A model generated the notes under the pieces. The model ran no database searches, was not told where the DNA came from, and saw only the letters and a list, made by a program, of their open reading frames with translations. Shown here in pieces: positions 17,845-26,935 of a stretch of DNA of 64,000 nucleotides. The translations under genes and the position numbers were made by a program. Each line of letters begins with the position of its first letter. Within the stretch, counting starts at the first letter, position 1. Location of the stretch: the NCBI RefSeq assembly GCF_007559335.1, contig NZ_VMBG01000002.1, forward strand, positions 124,001-188,000, written 5' to 3'. The DNA is from Rariglobus hedericola. GTDB taxonomy: Bacteria > Verrucomicrobiota > Verrucomicrobiia > Opitutales > Opitutaceae.

Positions 17845-19271
17845 GCGGGCGCCAGGCGGACGATCACAGCCGGGTTCTCGGGGCCGGGCACTTCGAGTGA
17901 AACGTAGAGGCATCCGTCGGGGCCGGTGATCATGTCGCGCACACGGCCGCGGTTTTTAAGAATGATTTCCTGGCGCACGACACGATCACCCTCGACGACG
18001 AGACGGCGGAGTTCCTGTTGGGCGAGCGCACCGAGGAAGAGATTGTTTTTCCATTTCGGGAAGGCGTCGCCCGTGTAGAAACGGAGCGGACTCACGGCGA
18101 TCGACGGTGTCCAGTGGAGCACGGGTTGATCCATGCCGGCTTTGGCGGTGATCGGCGAAACGGGAGTGCCGTTGTAGTTCATGCCGTGGGTGATCACGGG
18201 CCAGCCGTAGTTGTGGCCGGGGCGGATGTAGTTGAGTTCATCGCCTCCGCGCGGGCCGTGTTCGGTTTCCCAGAGTTCTCCGGTGACGGGATGGACCGCG
18301 AGACCCTGCGGGTTGCGATGGCCGTAACTCCAGATGGACGGAAGGGCGCCGGGAGTTTTGACGAAGGGGTTGTCGGGCGGGATGCGGCCGTCGCGGAAGA
18401 GCCGGTGAACTTTTCCGTTGGGGAGTGAGAGATCCTGCGCCTGGCCCACTTCGCCGCGTTCGCCGAACGAGAGAAAAAGATAATCGCCGGAGAAGACGAC
18501 GCGTCCGCCGAAATTGATGCCGTTGCTGGTGTAGGTGGAGCGAGGCGCCTCAAAGAGGGTTTCTTCATCGCTCCAGCGGTCGTCGCGCAAGCGTCCGCGG
18601 ATGAGCTTGGTATTGCCGGTGTCATTTTCGCCGGGGTCGCTGAGAGTGAGATACAGCCAGCCGGTTTTGTCATAATCAGGCGGCACGGCGAACGCCATGA
18701 GGCCGCCTTCGTCGCGCACCCAGACCTTGGGTGGATTGGCGACGGAGGAGGTCGTCCATACGCCATTTTTTTGTGTGGCGATGAAGATGGCTCCGGTGCG
18801 TTCGGTGATCAGCAGTCGACCGTCGGGCAGGAAGGCGAGGGACCAGGGAACATCGAGACCATCGATTATTTTTTCGATGCGGTAGGAATGGAGTTCACTG
18901 GTTTGCACACCGGAGGGAAGCGGCGCGGCGCGGTGAACGGCGGGATCGACGTCGCGGGTTCCGGTTTCGCGGATCAACACGACCAGTGCACGGATTTCGG
19001 CGTCACTCAGCGCGACGGAAAACGACGGCATGCCGGAGCGTAGGATGCCTTTGCGGATCACGCGTGCGATGTCCTCGTCGTTTTTCGCGTGTTGCCAGGT
19101 CGCGTCGAGCAGGCTCTGGGCTTTGCCTCCTCGCAGGTCGGCGCCGTGGCAATTCGCGCAAAATTGGGCGTAGAGCGTCGCGGCGTCACGCGCGGGAGCG
19201 GGCAAGTCTGCGGCGTGCAGCGTGCCCGCGAAGCACGCGATGAAAATAAAAAGAGAGGAGTGAAAACGCAT
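17838..19271 (-). CDS. secreted cytochrome c-PQQ-dependent sugar dehydrogenase fusion
   Basis: The 477-residue protein has a signal peptide (MRFHSSLFIFIACFAGTLHA). A mono-heme cytochrome c domain follows, with CANCH at 38-42 and probable axial Met81 in GMPSF. From about residue 130 a glucose/sorbosone dehydrogenase propeller begins (VPWSLAFLPDGRLLITERTG). Its family motifs include VRDEGGLMAFAVPPDY, SYGHRNPQGLA and TEHGPRGGDELN, whose His and Arg belong to the PQQ site in soluble dehydrogenases. It likely oxidises aldoses in the periplasm and passes electrons through its own heme. PQQ use is predicted from family, and no PQQ biosynthesis genes are in the window. The cytochrome is at the N-terminus, a less common order. 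Confidence 0.88.
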   Translation of the reverse strand: MRFHSSLFIFIACFAGTLHAADLPAPARDAATLYAQFCANCHGADLRGGKAQSLLDATWQHAKNDEDIARVIRKGILRSGMPSFSVALSDAEIRALVVLIRETGTRDVDPAVHRAAPLPSGVQTSELHSYRIEKIIDGLDVPWSLAFLPDGRLLITERTGAIFIATQKNGVWTTSSVANPPKVWVRDEGGLMAFAVPPDYDKTGWLYLTLSDPGENDTGNTKLIRGRLRDDRWSDEETLFEAPRSTYTSNGINFGGRVVFSGDYLFLSFGERGEVGQAQDLSLPNGKVHRLFRDGRIPPDNPFVKTPGALPSIWSYGHRNPQGLAVHPVTGELWETEHGPRGGDELNYIRPGHNYGWPVITHGMNYNGTPVSPITAKAGMDQPVLHWTPSIAVSPLRFYTGDAFPKWKNNLFLGALAQQELRRLVVEGDRVVRQEIILKNRGRVRDMITGPDGCLYVSLEVPGPENPAVIVRLAPAE

Positions 19272-19507
19272 GTCGCAAAAAATCGCGGAGCCCGGACTCG
19301 GACCGGTGTATGCAGGCGGCGTTCCGCGTCGCTAAAAAAATTGCGAAGACTCTGTATTCGCAAAGAGGAGACGGGGTTTATCGGGCTTGGTAAAGAAAAC
19401 GAAAATCCGCCGAGAGCCCCGGGAGAAAATCTTGCCAGAGAGATCGGGAGGGACACGGTGGAGTTCTATGCAAAAGCAACGCAACAAGACTTTCTCCGGA
19501 GGCAATC

Positions 19508-21271
19508 GTGCCGCATGATGCACCCCTGATCGCCACACTGGCGGTCGGGTTCGTGCTGGCGTTTATATTCGGGTTTGCGGCGCAGCGTCTGCGTCTGCCG
19601 CCGCTGGTGGGTTACTTGCTGGCTGGCGTGGCGATCGGTCCGTTTACCCCGGGCTTTGTGGCGGATGCGGAGCTGGCCGCGCAACTCGCCGAGGTAGGCG
19701 TGATGTTGCTCATGTTTGGTGTGGGCCTGCATTTCTCGGTGGCGGATTTGATGGCGGTGCGGCGGATCGCGATACCGGGCGCGGTGTTGCAGATCGTGCT
19801 GGCCACGGTGATTGGCGCGGCGCTGGCGATGTTCTGGGGCTGGAGTCTGGGCGCGGGGCTGGTGCTCGGTTTGAGTCTGTCGGTCGCGAGCACGGTGGTA
19901 TTGCTCAAAGCGCTCGAGGAACGGAATGCGATCGCCACGCCGAACGGTCGCATCGCGGTGGGCTGGCTCATCGTCGAAGACCTTGCGATGGTGCTGGTCT
20001 TGGTGTTGTTGCCGGCGTTTGCAGAGGTGCTGGGCGGCACCGCGACGGTCGGGGGACACGCGAGTGAAGCGGCGGAACACGGACTGTTGCTCACGCTGGG
20101 AATCACTCTGGCCAAAGTGGGCTGCTTCGTGGGCCTGGTGATGATTTTCGGGCCGCGACTCGTGCCGTGGATTTTGCGGCAGGTGGCGCGCACGGGGTCG
20201 CGTGAGTTGTTTACGTTATCGGTGCTGGCGGTGGCGTTGGGCGTGGCGTTTGGATCGGCGAAACTGTTCGGCGTGTCGTTCGCATTGGGCGCATTTTTTG
20301 CGGGCGTGGTGTTGAGCGAATCGGAGCTGAGCCATCGCGCGGCGGAGAAATCGCTTCCTTTGCAGGATGCGTTTGCGGTGCTGTTTTTTGTGTCGGTGGG
20401 CATGCTGTTTGATCCGTCGATCTTGCTGCGTGAACCGCTAATGGTGCTGGCGGTGCTGGCCGTTATCCTGATTGGAAAATCGATTATCTCCCTCGTGATT
20501 GTGATGGTGCTGGGCTATCCGCTGAGCACGGCGCTCTCGGTCTCGTCGGCGCTGGCGCAGGTGGGCGAGTTCTCGTTTATTCTCGCGGGAATTGGTGTCG
20601 CGCACGGCTTGCTGCCCGCGGAAGGCTTGAGCCTGATTCTGGCGGGCGCGTTGCTGTCGATCACGGTCAACCCGCTGGTGTTTGTGGCGACGGATTTTAT
20701 CACGACCAAGATCAAGGCGAACGAAGGATGGCGCCGGCGTTTCGAGGAGAAGCGGTCCGGTCCACTGGATCGATTGCAGGGCGAACTCGACGCGGTGCGG
20801 GCGCGGATGGCGGTCAAGGCGGCTGCGCACAAGACGTTCAGTCCGGAGGAATTGGTGCAGAAGTTTCCTTTGTTCGAGGGATTGTCGGAGGAGCAGCGCG
20901 AGGCGCTCGTGTTACATTTTCATCCGAAGTCCGCGCAACCCGGCGAGCGTGTGATCCGTGCCGGTGATGTGGCCGATGAGGCTTACTTTATCTCGTCGGG
21001 CGAAGTGGAGGTTTCCGTCTCGGGACGACGCATCAAACTGCGCGCGGGCGCGGTTTTTGGTGAGATGGCGCTGTTGAGCGGACAACCGCGTTCGGCGGAT
21101 GTGACGGCGATCGACTACAGTGAATTCCTGACGCTCAGCCGCGGGGACTTCCGGCAATTTGTGAGGAAATATCCAAGCATTCGTTCGCAGGTGGCGGCCT
21201 TGGCGGCGCAGCGTGGCCAGATGAACGAGCAGTGGTTTGAAGCCAGTGCGAACGATGAGCCGGCCGATTGA
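19508..21271 (+). CDS. Kef-type monovalent cation:proton antiporter with C-terminal cNMP-binding domain
   Basis: The 587-residue CPA2 transporter has about twelve transmembrane helices in residues 5-395. Family motifs include LPPLVGYLLAGVAIGPFTPGF, VGVMLLMFGVGLHFS and GWLIVEDLAMVLVL. Instead of the usual TrkA-N/RCK domain, residues about 455-575 form a cyclic-nucleotide-binding fold with ISSGEVEVS, GEMALLSGQPRSADV and a closing helix. Activity is probably gated by a nucleotide or by the domain itself. Translation starts at GTG. A good Shine-Dalgarno, GGAGG at 19498-19502, lies five bases upstream and decides the start. Confidence 0.92.
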   Translation: MPHDAPLIATLAVGFVLAFIFGFAAQRLRLPPLVGYLLAGVAIGPFTPGFVADAELAAQLAEVGVMLLMFGVGLHFSVADLMAVRRIAIPGAVLQIVLATVIGAALAMFWGWSLGAGLVLGLSLSVASTVVLLKALEERNAIATPNGRIAVGWLIVEDLAMVLVLVLLPAFAEVLGGTATVGGHASEAAEHGLLLTLGITLAKVGCFVGLVMIFGPRLVPWILRQVARTGSRELFTLSVLAVALGVAFGSAKLFGVSFALGAFFAGVVLSESELSHRAAEKSLPLQDAFAVLFFVSVGMLFDPSILLREPLMVLAVLAVILIGKSIISLVIVMVLGYPLSTALSVSSALAQVGEFSFILAGIGVAHGLLPAEGLSLILAGALLSITVNPLVFVATDFITTKIKANEGWRRRFEEKRSGPLDRLQGELDAVRARMAVKAAAHKTFSPEELVQKFPLFEGLSEEQREALVLHFHPKSAQPGERVIRAGDVADEAYFISSGEVEVSVSGRRIKLRAGAVFGEMALLSGQPRSADVTAIDYSEFLTLSRGDFRQFVRKYPSIRSQVAALAAQRGQMNEQWFEASANDEPAD

Positions 21272-21300
21272 CGCCCGTGACGGAGAGTCGATGAGCGCGA

Positions 21301-21322
21301 AGCCGGTTTAATTAAACCGGCT
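21301..21322. repeat. perfect 22-nt palindrome between converging genes
   Basis: AGCCGGTTTAA followed directly by its exact reverse complement spans 21301-21322 and includes the stop codon of the minus-strand MFS gene. It lies 30 bases past the antiporter stop. It could form a hairpin that ends transcription from both sides, but there is no T-run and the loop would be tight. Confidence 0.6.
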
Positions 21323-22559
21323 CGAAGTAATCGAGGTCCTTGCCGTGGGTTTCCTCCAAGCCGTGGAGCGCCCACAACGCGAGGGCGATGCAGACGCCGC
21401 CGACGATCATCGCGCCGGGCAGGAGGCCGAAGTGATCCTTGCAGTATTTGAAACTGAGCGTGATCGGCACGACGGCGCCGCGCACGAAATTGGGAACCGT
21501 GGTCGCCACCGTGGAGCGCAGGTTGGTGCCGAATTGCTCGGCGCCGATCGTCACGAACACTGCCCAATAACCGATGCCCACGCCGAGTCCGAAGATGACC
21601 GTGTAGAACCAGCGTGACCCCGCATCCGCGGAGAGGAAATACGCGGCGGTCCAGGCGACCGTGAGCAGAATGAAGCCGAGCACGACTTTGCGCCGCGAAC
21701 CCATCCATTGGGTGAGCAGGCCGCTCGCGAGATCGCCGACCGTGAGGCCGATGTAGAGAATCGAAACGGCAAACGTCGCTTTCACCTCGCCCGAGATGTT
21801 CAGCGCCTTGGCGAACTCGGGGGAAAACGTGACGAGCACACCGACCACAAACCAGCTCGGCAGGCCGATCAGGATACAGCGCGCGTATTTGGAAAACCGT
21901 GACCACTTCGTGAAAAGCGAAAGGAAGTCGCCGCGTTTTACGTGCGGCGCGGCGGATTTCATCTGCTTGAACATGCCGGACTCGGCCACGCTCACACGCA
22001 GGAACAACAGCGCCAGGCCGAGTCCGCCGCCGATGAAGTAGGACGTGCGCCAGTGCACGAGTTCGGCGACGAGCCCGCCCACGACCGCACCCATGACGCC
22101 GATGGTGGCGACGACTGCGGTGCCGTAGGCGCGGCGCTCCTTGGACAAGACCTCGGAGACAAGCGTGATGCTGCCGCCGAGCTCGCCCGCGAGACCGAAG
22201 CCGGCGATGAAGCGCAGCACGAGATAGGCTTCGAAGGAAGTGACGAAGCCGTTGGCGATGTTGGCCAGCGAGTAGAGTAGAATGGAGCCGAACAACACCG
22301 TGAGCCGGCCGACGCGATCGCCGATTACGCCGAAGAAAATGCCGCCGAGCAGCATACCGATCATCTGCCAGTTCAGCAGGCTCACGCCGCTGTTCACCAA
22401 GTCGGCCGCGGGCACCCCGAGATCCAGCAGGCTCGGTTTACGCAGGATGGCGACGAGCGTGAGATCGTAGATATCGACGAAGTAGCCGAGCGCGCCAACG
22501 ATGACGGCGGGCTGAAGAATTTCACTGAGCGTGGAGCGCGACGACGGTGACGGGGGCAT
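21312..22559 (-). CDS. MFS transporter, metabolite:H+ symporter-like
   Basis: The 415-residue protein has twelve predicted transmembrane helices. The signature between helices 2 and 3 is GVIGDRVGRLTVLFGS, matching the MFS G-x-x-x-D-R-x-G-R-R motif. Helix 4 carries RFIAGFGLAGELGGS, typical of sugar- or organic-acid-porting MFS members. The substrate cannot be assigned. The ATG giving MPPSPSSRSTLSE is chosen over the far-upstream in-frame start at 22700, which would overlap the epimerase gene. The gene is downstream of that epimerase on the same strand with a 25-base gap, but it is probably not part of the polysaccharide operon. Confidence 0.88.
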   Translation of the reverse strand: MPPSPSSRSTLSEILQPAVIVGALGYFVDIYDLTLVAILRKPSLLDLGVPAADLVNSGVSLLNWQMIGMLLGGIFFGVIGDRVGRLTVLFGSILLYSLANIANGFVTSFEAYLVLRFIAGFGLAGELGGSITLVSEVLSKERRAYGTAVVATIGVMGAVVGGLVAELVHWRTSYFIGGGLGLALLFLRVSVAESGMFKQMKSAAPHVKRGDFLSLFTKWSRFSKYARCILIGLPSWFVVGVLVTFSPEFAKALNISGEVKATFAVSILYIGLTVGDLASGLLTQWMGSRRKVVLGFILLTVAWTAAYFLSADAGSRWFYTVIFGLGVGIGYWAVFVTIGAEQFGTNLRSTVATTVPNFVRGAVVPITLSFKYCKDHFGLLPGAMIVGGVCIALALWALHGLEETHGKDLDYFEPV

Positions 22560-22584
22560 GGACGGGGCGGGGTGTTTTAAAAAA

Positions 22585-23523
22585 TCAGGCCGGCGATTGA
22601 TGCCACTGCCAGTAGCGACGGATGCCTTCTTCGAGCGATATGCGCGGCGCGTAGTCCAGCTCGATGCGGGCGCGGCGGGTGTCGGCCCACGTGCGGTCAA
22701 CGTCGCCGGGCTGCGGCGGCAGGCGGTTGATCACCGCCGTCTTGCCGACCACGCGTTCCACCGCGGTGACCAGTTCCGCGAGCGTCACGGGGTGTTTGCC
22801 GCCGATATTGTAAACGCGAAATCCAGGTTGTAGGCGGTCAAGCGCGGCCAGCACGCCGGTGGTGATGTCGTCGACGTAGGTGTAATCGCGGCTGCTGCTG
22901 CCGTCGCCATAAAGATCGATGGGCAGGCCGGCGGCGACGTGGCGCACGAATTTGGAGATCGCGAGATCGGGGCGCTGGCGCGGACCGTAAACCGTGAAGA
23001 AACGCAGCGCGGTGATGGAGAGCGCGTAGAGTTGTGCGTGGATGCGGCAGAGCTGTTCACCGGCGAGCTTGGTGACGGCGTAAGGCGAGATGATGGATTC
23101 GAGCGGATCACTCTCGGCAAACGGAACCTTGGGGTTGTTGCCGTAAACGGAGCTCGATGAGGAAAACACGATGCGGTGAATACCGGCGGCGACGGCTTCA
23201 TCGAGGAGGTTCAGCGTGCCGGTGAGATTGACGTCGATGTAGAGCTGCGGGTTTTCGATCGACGGACGCACACCCGCGCGGGCCGCCAGATGAATGATCG
23301 CATCGGGCTGGAATGCTCGTAGCGCGGCGCGCACGGTGGAGCGGTCACGCAGGTCGGCCTCGAAGATGCGCGCGCCGGTGGCGGCTGCGTGGCGGCGTTT
23401 GATCGCGGGATCGTAGAAGTCGTTAAAATCGTCGAGCAACGCGGTCTCGTCCCCCCGCGCGCGCAATGCGTCAAGGGTGTGCGAACCGATGAAGCCGGCT
23501 CCGCCGGTGACGAGGACTTTCAT
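22585..23523 (-). CDS. NAD-dependent SDR epimerase, UDP-glucuronate/UDP-sugar 4-epimerase-like
   Basis: The 312-residue extended SDR has the NAD-binding motif [10 protein letters not shown] near residue 7. The catalytic set is SSSSSVYG (about 125-132) and YAVTK (about 149-153). Features such as LDDFNDFYDPAIK, LAARAGVRPS and RFFTVYGPRQRPD are those of UDP-glucuronate 4-epimerases and WbpP-type enzymes, so a UDP-hexuronate or UDP-GlcNAc 4-epimerase is likely. It provides a nucleotide sugar for the adjacent glycan locus. It is the last gene of a minus-strand run with two glycosyltransferases upstream. Confidence 0.9.
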   Translation of the reverse strand: MKVLVTGGAGFIGSHTLDALRARGDETALLDDFNDFYDPAIKRRHAAATGARIFEADLRDRSTVRAALRAFQPDAIIHLAARAGVRPSIENPQLYIDVNLTGTLNLLDEAVAAGIHRIVFSSSSSVYGNNPKVPFAESDPLESIISPYAVTKLAGEQLCRIHAQLYALSITALRFFTVYGPRQRPDLAISKFVRHVAAGLPIDLYGDGSSSRDYTYVDDITTGVLAALDRLQPGFRVYNIGGKHPVTLAELVTAVERVVGKTAVINRLPPQPGDVDRTWADTRRARIELDYAPRISLEEGIRRYWQWHQSPA

Positions 23524-23559
23524 GAGGAAAAACGAGCAGGGCGCGCCGCGGGGAATGCG

Positions 23560-24642
23560 TCAAACCTTCGAACGCAAGCGATTGAAAAGAGTGAGATAGG
23601 CGCCGGCCTGCCGCTCGGGATCGAAGGCCGTGCGGGCAAACTCGCGGGCGGCGCGGCCCGCTTGTTCACGCAGCACGACATCGGTCATCAAGGGATGCAG
23701 TGCATTCAAAAACGCCGTGCGCTCGCCGTGCGGGATCACCCAGCCGGAAACGCTGGGGCGCATGCATTCCGTGACGCCCGCGGCTGCATAGGCGACGGCG
23801 GGCAAACCGTGGGCTTGTGCCTCGATGAGGAAGTTGGACAACGACTCCGCTTGCGAGGCCAGCACGGCGATGTCGGCCGCGGCGTAGAGCGGCGTGGGGT
23901 TGGACTGGAAACCGAGAAATTTAACGCGGTCGCTTACGTTGAGTTGTGCGGCCAGCGCTTCGCAATCAGCGCGGGCGGGGCCGTCTCCTGCGATCCAGAG
24001 CTGCCAATCTGCGTCACGACCGAGCGCGGCGGCGATCTCGACGAGAGCGCGTTGATTTTTCTCGGGACGCAGCATGCCGACGCACAGCAGCACGCGGGTG
24101 TCGGGACCGGCTCCGTGTTGTGCACGTAGGGCGTCGTCGCGAGCGATCTCTGTCGCAGGCGGGAAAACCAAGGCGTTGTGAATTACCGAAACGCGGTCGG
24201 CCGGCAAACCGTAGGTGTGCGTGAGGATGCCGGCGGATTCGGCGCTGTTGGCCACGACGTGGGCGACGCGATGCAAGGAACTCCTGAAAAGCCACGGCAA
24301 GGGTTTTCCCGTGCGCATGGTGCCGACGACCGTCGTGGCGGGCAGGGCGCGGGCAAGCCGGCCGGCGTGGCAATTGGCCATGCGACCCATGCACAGGATC
24401 ACATCGGGCGAAGCGCTGCGGGCGGCTCGCAGCAGGCCGGGCGCGAACCAGTTGAGCGTTGTATCAAAAAACTGGAGACAACGGTGGGGAATTGGCGCGA
24501 GCGTGGGGGCGAGAGTTCCGCCGGGGCGAAAGGTGACGACCTCCACGGCGTGTCCGGCGGTGTTGAAGGCGCGGGCGAGCAGGATCGTCTGGCGTTCGGT
24601 GCCGCCGCTGCGCAGGTGGTCTTGTAGCAGCCAGATCTTCAT
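23560..24642 (-). CDS. GT4-family glycosyltransferase
   Basis: The 360-residue GT-B glycosyltransferase starts MKIWLLQDHLRSGGTERQTILLARAF, given only in part: key piece GGTERQT, the N-terminal glycine-rich acceptor loop. It carries LLCVGMLRPEKNQ at about 185 and the donor-binding E-x7-E region in AESLSNFLIEAQAHGLP at about 270. This is a retaining GT4 enzyme that transfers a hexose from a nucleotide donor. Its start overlaps the stop of the upstream GT4 gene by four bases, so the two are translationally coupled. Confidence 0.92.
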   Translation of the reverse strand: MKIWLLQDHLRSGGTERQTILLARAFNTAGHAVEVVTFRPGGTLAPTLAPIPHRCLQFFDTTLNWFAPGLLRAARSASPDVILCMGRMANCHAGRLARALPATTVVGTMRTGKPLPWLFRSSLHRVAHVVANSAESAGILTHTYGLPADRVSVIHNALVFPPATEIARDDALRAQHGAGPDTRVLLCVGMLRPEKNQRALVEIAAALGRDADWQLWIAGDGPARADCEALAAQLNVSDRVKFLGFQSNPTPLYAAADIAVLASQAESLSNFLIEAQAHGLPAVAYAAAGVTECMRPSVSGWVIPHGERTAFLNALHPLMTDVVLREQAGRAAREFARTAFDPERQAGAYLTLFNRLRSKV

Positions 24643-25814
24643 GTGGAGGCGGAGTCGTCCGGCACTTCATCACCGGGGGAAAACAGGAGTTCGGCGGCGC
24701 GGGTCCAGGTGTTGCGCCGGGCCCAGAGACGGCCGGCTTCGCCCATGCGGCGGCGGAGGGGTGCGTCTTCGATGAGCGTGCGAAACGCCTCGGTCAGTGC
24801 GGCTGGTTGATGAGGGGTAACGAGCAGCCCGGTTTCACCCTCGGCGACGGCTTCGGAGACACCGCCTACGTGATGCGCGATCACCGGAAGGCCGTGGGCG
24901 GAGGCTTCAAGGTAGACGAGCCCGAAGCCCTCCACGCTGTGTCCGTGATCTATGCTCGTGAGGGCAAAAATATCGGCCTGCGCATAAACCTCCTCCAGCG
25001 TCTCGTCTGAAAGATTGCCGAGAAAACGCACGGTGAGGCCGGGCCGTGCGGCGGCCGCGTGCAAGGTTTGTTCGTAGTGCGGTTTGGTGGAGCTGCCGAC
25101 GATCCAGTATTCGATCCGCTCAAGCAGCTCCGGGGAAAGCGACTGCAACGCCTCAAGGGAGACGAGCTGGCCCTTGCGTGGATGCAGTCGTCCCACGGTC
25201 AGGATGATGACCTTGCCGGCGGCTGGGGCCAGCGGTGAAACCGAGGACGGAGTGTTGGCAAAATCCGCGCGCAAGGCCCCGGGAGTGCGGAAGGTTTTGG
25301 TGATGGCCTCGGGAAACCGTTCGCAGAGTAATTGCTGCGTGTAACGGGTCAGCGTGCTGACGCGAAACGCGCGACGCAAAAGCCGGCGGGTAAGGAAGCG
25401 CGTCGCGGGATCGGAGTGAAAGCGCAGGATTTCCGAGCCGTGGAAGGTCAGCACGAGCCGGCGGGCGCGCACGGCGCCGAAAGGCAGCAGCAGCATCCAG
25501 GCGAGCATGGGGCCAGGTTCGGCGAGATAGACCGTGGCGTGGCGCAGGCGCCGGCGTTCACGGAAAAGTTCACGAATGAGCCGGAGCCGGCAGGAAAGAT
25601 CATGGGAGCCGTCCAGAGGCAGTCGTTTCACCGCAAACGGCCAGGGCTTCTCGGTGGATCCGGGGCTGAGTCGATGGGTCCAGACCTCCACGGGGTGCCC
25701 GATTTCGACCGCGGCGCGGGCGATTTCCTCGGTGAAGGTGGCGATGCCTCCGCGCTTTGGGTAAAACTCGTGGGTCAGGATGATCACGGGTCTTGGCGTG
25801 GCGTTGAAACTCAT
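24639..25814 (-). CDS. GT4-family glycosyltransferase
   Basis: The 391-residue protein opens with VIILTHEFYPKRGGIATFTEE, the PxxGG loop of GT4 enzymes. It carries ILTVGRLHPRKGQ at about 210 and the donor site HSVEGFGLVYLEASAHG at about 300. The E-x7-E pattern is intact. The first gene of the minus-strand run, it faces the ACP-dehydratase gene across a 147-base divergent gap that probably holds both promoters. Coupling to the next GT4 by a four-base overlap suggests that they act in sequence on one acceptor. Confidence 0.92.
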   Translation of the reverse strand: MSFNATPRPVIILTHEFYPKRGGIATFTEEIARAAVEIGHPVEVWTHRLSPGSTEKPWPFAVKRLPLDGSHDLSCRLRLIRELFRERRRLRHATVYLAEPGPMLAWMLLLPFGAVRARRLVLTFHGSEILRFHSDPATRFLTRRLLRRAFRVSTLTRYTQQLLCERFPEAITKTFRTPGALRADFANTPSSVSPLAPAAGKVIILTVGRLHPRKGQLVSLEALQSLSPELLERIEYWIVGSSTKPHYEQTLHAAAARPGLTVRFLGNLSDETLEEVYAQADIFALTSIDHGHSVEGFGLVYLEASAHGLPVIAHHVGGVSEAVAEGETGLLVTPHQPAALTEAFRTLIEDAPLRRRMGEAGRLWARRNTWTRAAELLFSPGDEVPDDSAST

Positions 25815-25961
25815 GGGCGACGCGAAGATGGCCCGAAAACTGCCTTGGGATGCAAGCCTAGGGCTCGGGCGGACGATTTTTCGCCTGTCCCCGCCTTTGG
25901 GCGACCCGCAAAAAAGCTTTTACTCTCGCAAGCCCCTTTCGCACGTTCTGCAACAGACCAC

Positions 25962-26864
25962 ATGCCTGATACCGCACCTTTGACCGTCACAGCTGCCCCC
26001 TCGTCCGCTCCTTTGTTTTCCGCCGAGGATGAAGCAGCTCTTCGCGAGAGCCTGCGCCGGTGCTCCTCCGAGACGATTGAGGCTGCCCTGATTTATCGAA
26101 AAACGGGAGATACCAAACAGCTTCCGACGATCATCATCGGGATTTTTGACCGTTTTGTGGAGCCCGAGCTGCGTCCGCGTCTTGCCGCCGACAGCGATGA
26201 TCTCCGCGTCATCGAAGATCTGGGGCTTGATTCCCTCACGATGATGGAAGTCGTGATGCTGGTCGAAGACGTCACGCAGACCAAGATCGCCAACGAGGAG
26301 CTTCGCGGCCTCGCCACGATCGGCGACATCAAGACCTTCGTCGATTGCCGCGCCCGTGGAGTGCAGCCGCCGGCCGCCGCCCAGACTCTTTCGCATGAGG
26401 CCGTGCTGGCGATCATGCCAATCCAGCCACCTTTCTTGTTTATCGACGAGGCGCGAGTGAGCGCCACGCAGGCGACGGCGACCTACCGGATCACGGGACA
26501 GGAGTTTTTCCTGACCGGCCATTTTAAGGATAACCCCGTGATGCCCGCCTCGATCATGTTGGAGGCATTGGGGCAACTCGGTGTATTGCACCTGCTCGCC
26601 GGTCTGCCGGCTGAAGAGGGCAAAGTGGTCGGCACGGGCACCATCTTTTTCGCTTCGACCGACGGCGTGCGCTGCCATCGCGTGTGCAAGCCCGGCGACG
26701 TTCTCACGCTCACCCTCAAGCCGAAACGCATCAAGGCGCCACTGGCGACCTTTACGGGCAACATCCGCGTGGGCCAGGAAAAGGCAGTCACGGCCGAGGA
26801 AATCACCCTGACGTTTGGGTTCGTAGATGCGCCTGCGCCGGTCACGCCCGCAGTCGCTTCCTGA
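25962..26864 (+). CDS. acyl carrier protein-FabZ-like dehydratase fusion
   Basis: The 300-residue protein combines two domains. Residues about 50-130 are an acyl carrier protein: LRVIEDLGLDSLTMMEVV places the phosphopantetheine Ser at 91. Residues about 143-290 are a hot-dog dehydratase: LAIMPIQPPFLF, then TGHF with catalytic His187, PVMPASIMLEALGQ with Glu201. Both catalytic residues are kept, so dehydration of 3-hydroxyacyl chains is possible. The ATG with MPDTAPLTV is chosen; a frame open to 25332 is antisense to the upstream GT4 gene. A ketoacyl synthase follows, so an ACP-bound acyl chain is probably made and dehydrated here. A covalent ACP-dehydratase fusion is unusual. Confidence 0.88.
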   Translation: MPDTAPLTVTAAPSSAPLFSAEDEAALRESLRRCSSETIEAALIYRKTGDTKQLPTIIIGIFDRFVEPELRPRLAADSDDLRVIEDLGLDSLTMMEVVMLVEDVTQTKIANEELRGLATIGDIKTFVDCRARGVQPPAAAQTLSHEAVLAIMPIQPPFLFIDEARVSATQATATYRITGQEFFLTGHFKDNPVMPASIMLEALGQLGVLHLLAGLPAEEGKVVGTGTIFFASTDGVRCHRVCKPGDVLTLTLKPKRIKAPLATFTGNIRVGQEKAVTAEEITLTFGFVDAPAPVTPAVAS

Positions 26865-26935
26865 GTTGGGTTGATTTTTGGGCTTTATCGCCCGCTTTGT
26901 TTCCCGACCATGGCAGCTTAATTTTACACAGCGCC

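Noticed and set aside
22560-22700. Upstream extension of the MFS gene
   Set aside because: It would overlap the epimerase gene by 116 bases and adds a basic, non-family segment.
25332-25961. N-terminal extension of the ACP-dehydratase gene
   Set aside because: The stretch is open but is antisense to the GT4 gene up to 25814 and its product is charged and unlike any ACP protein; the ATG at 25962 begins a normal protein.
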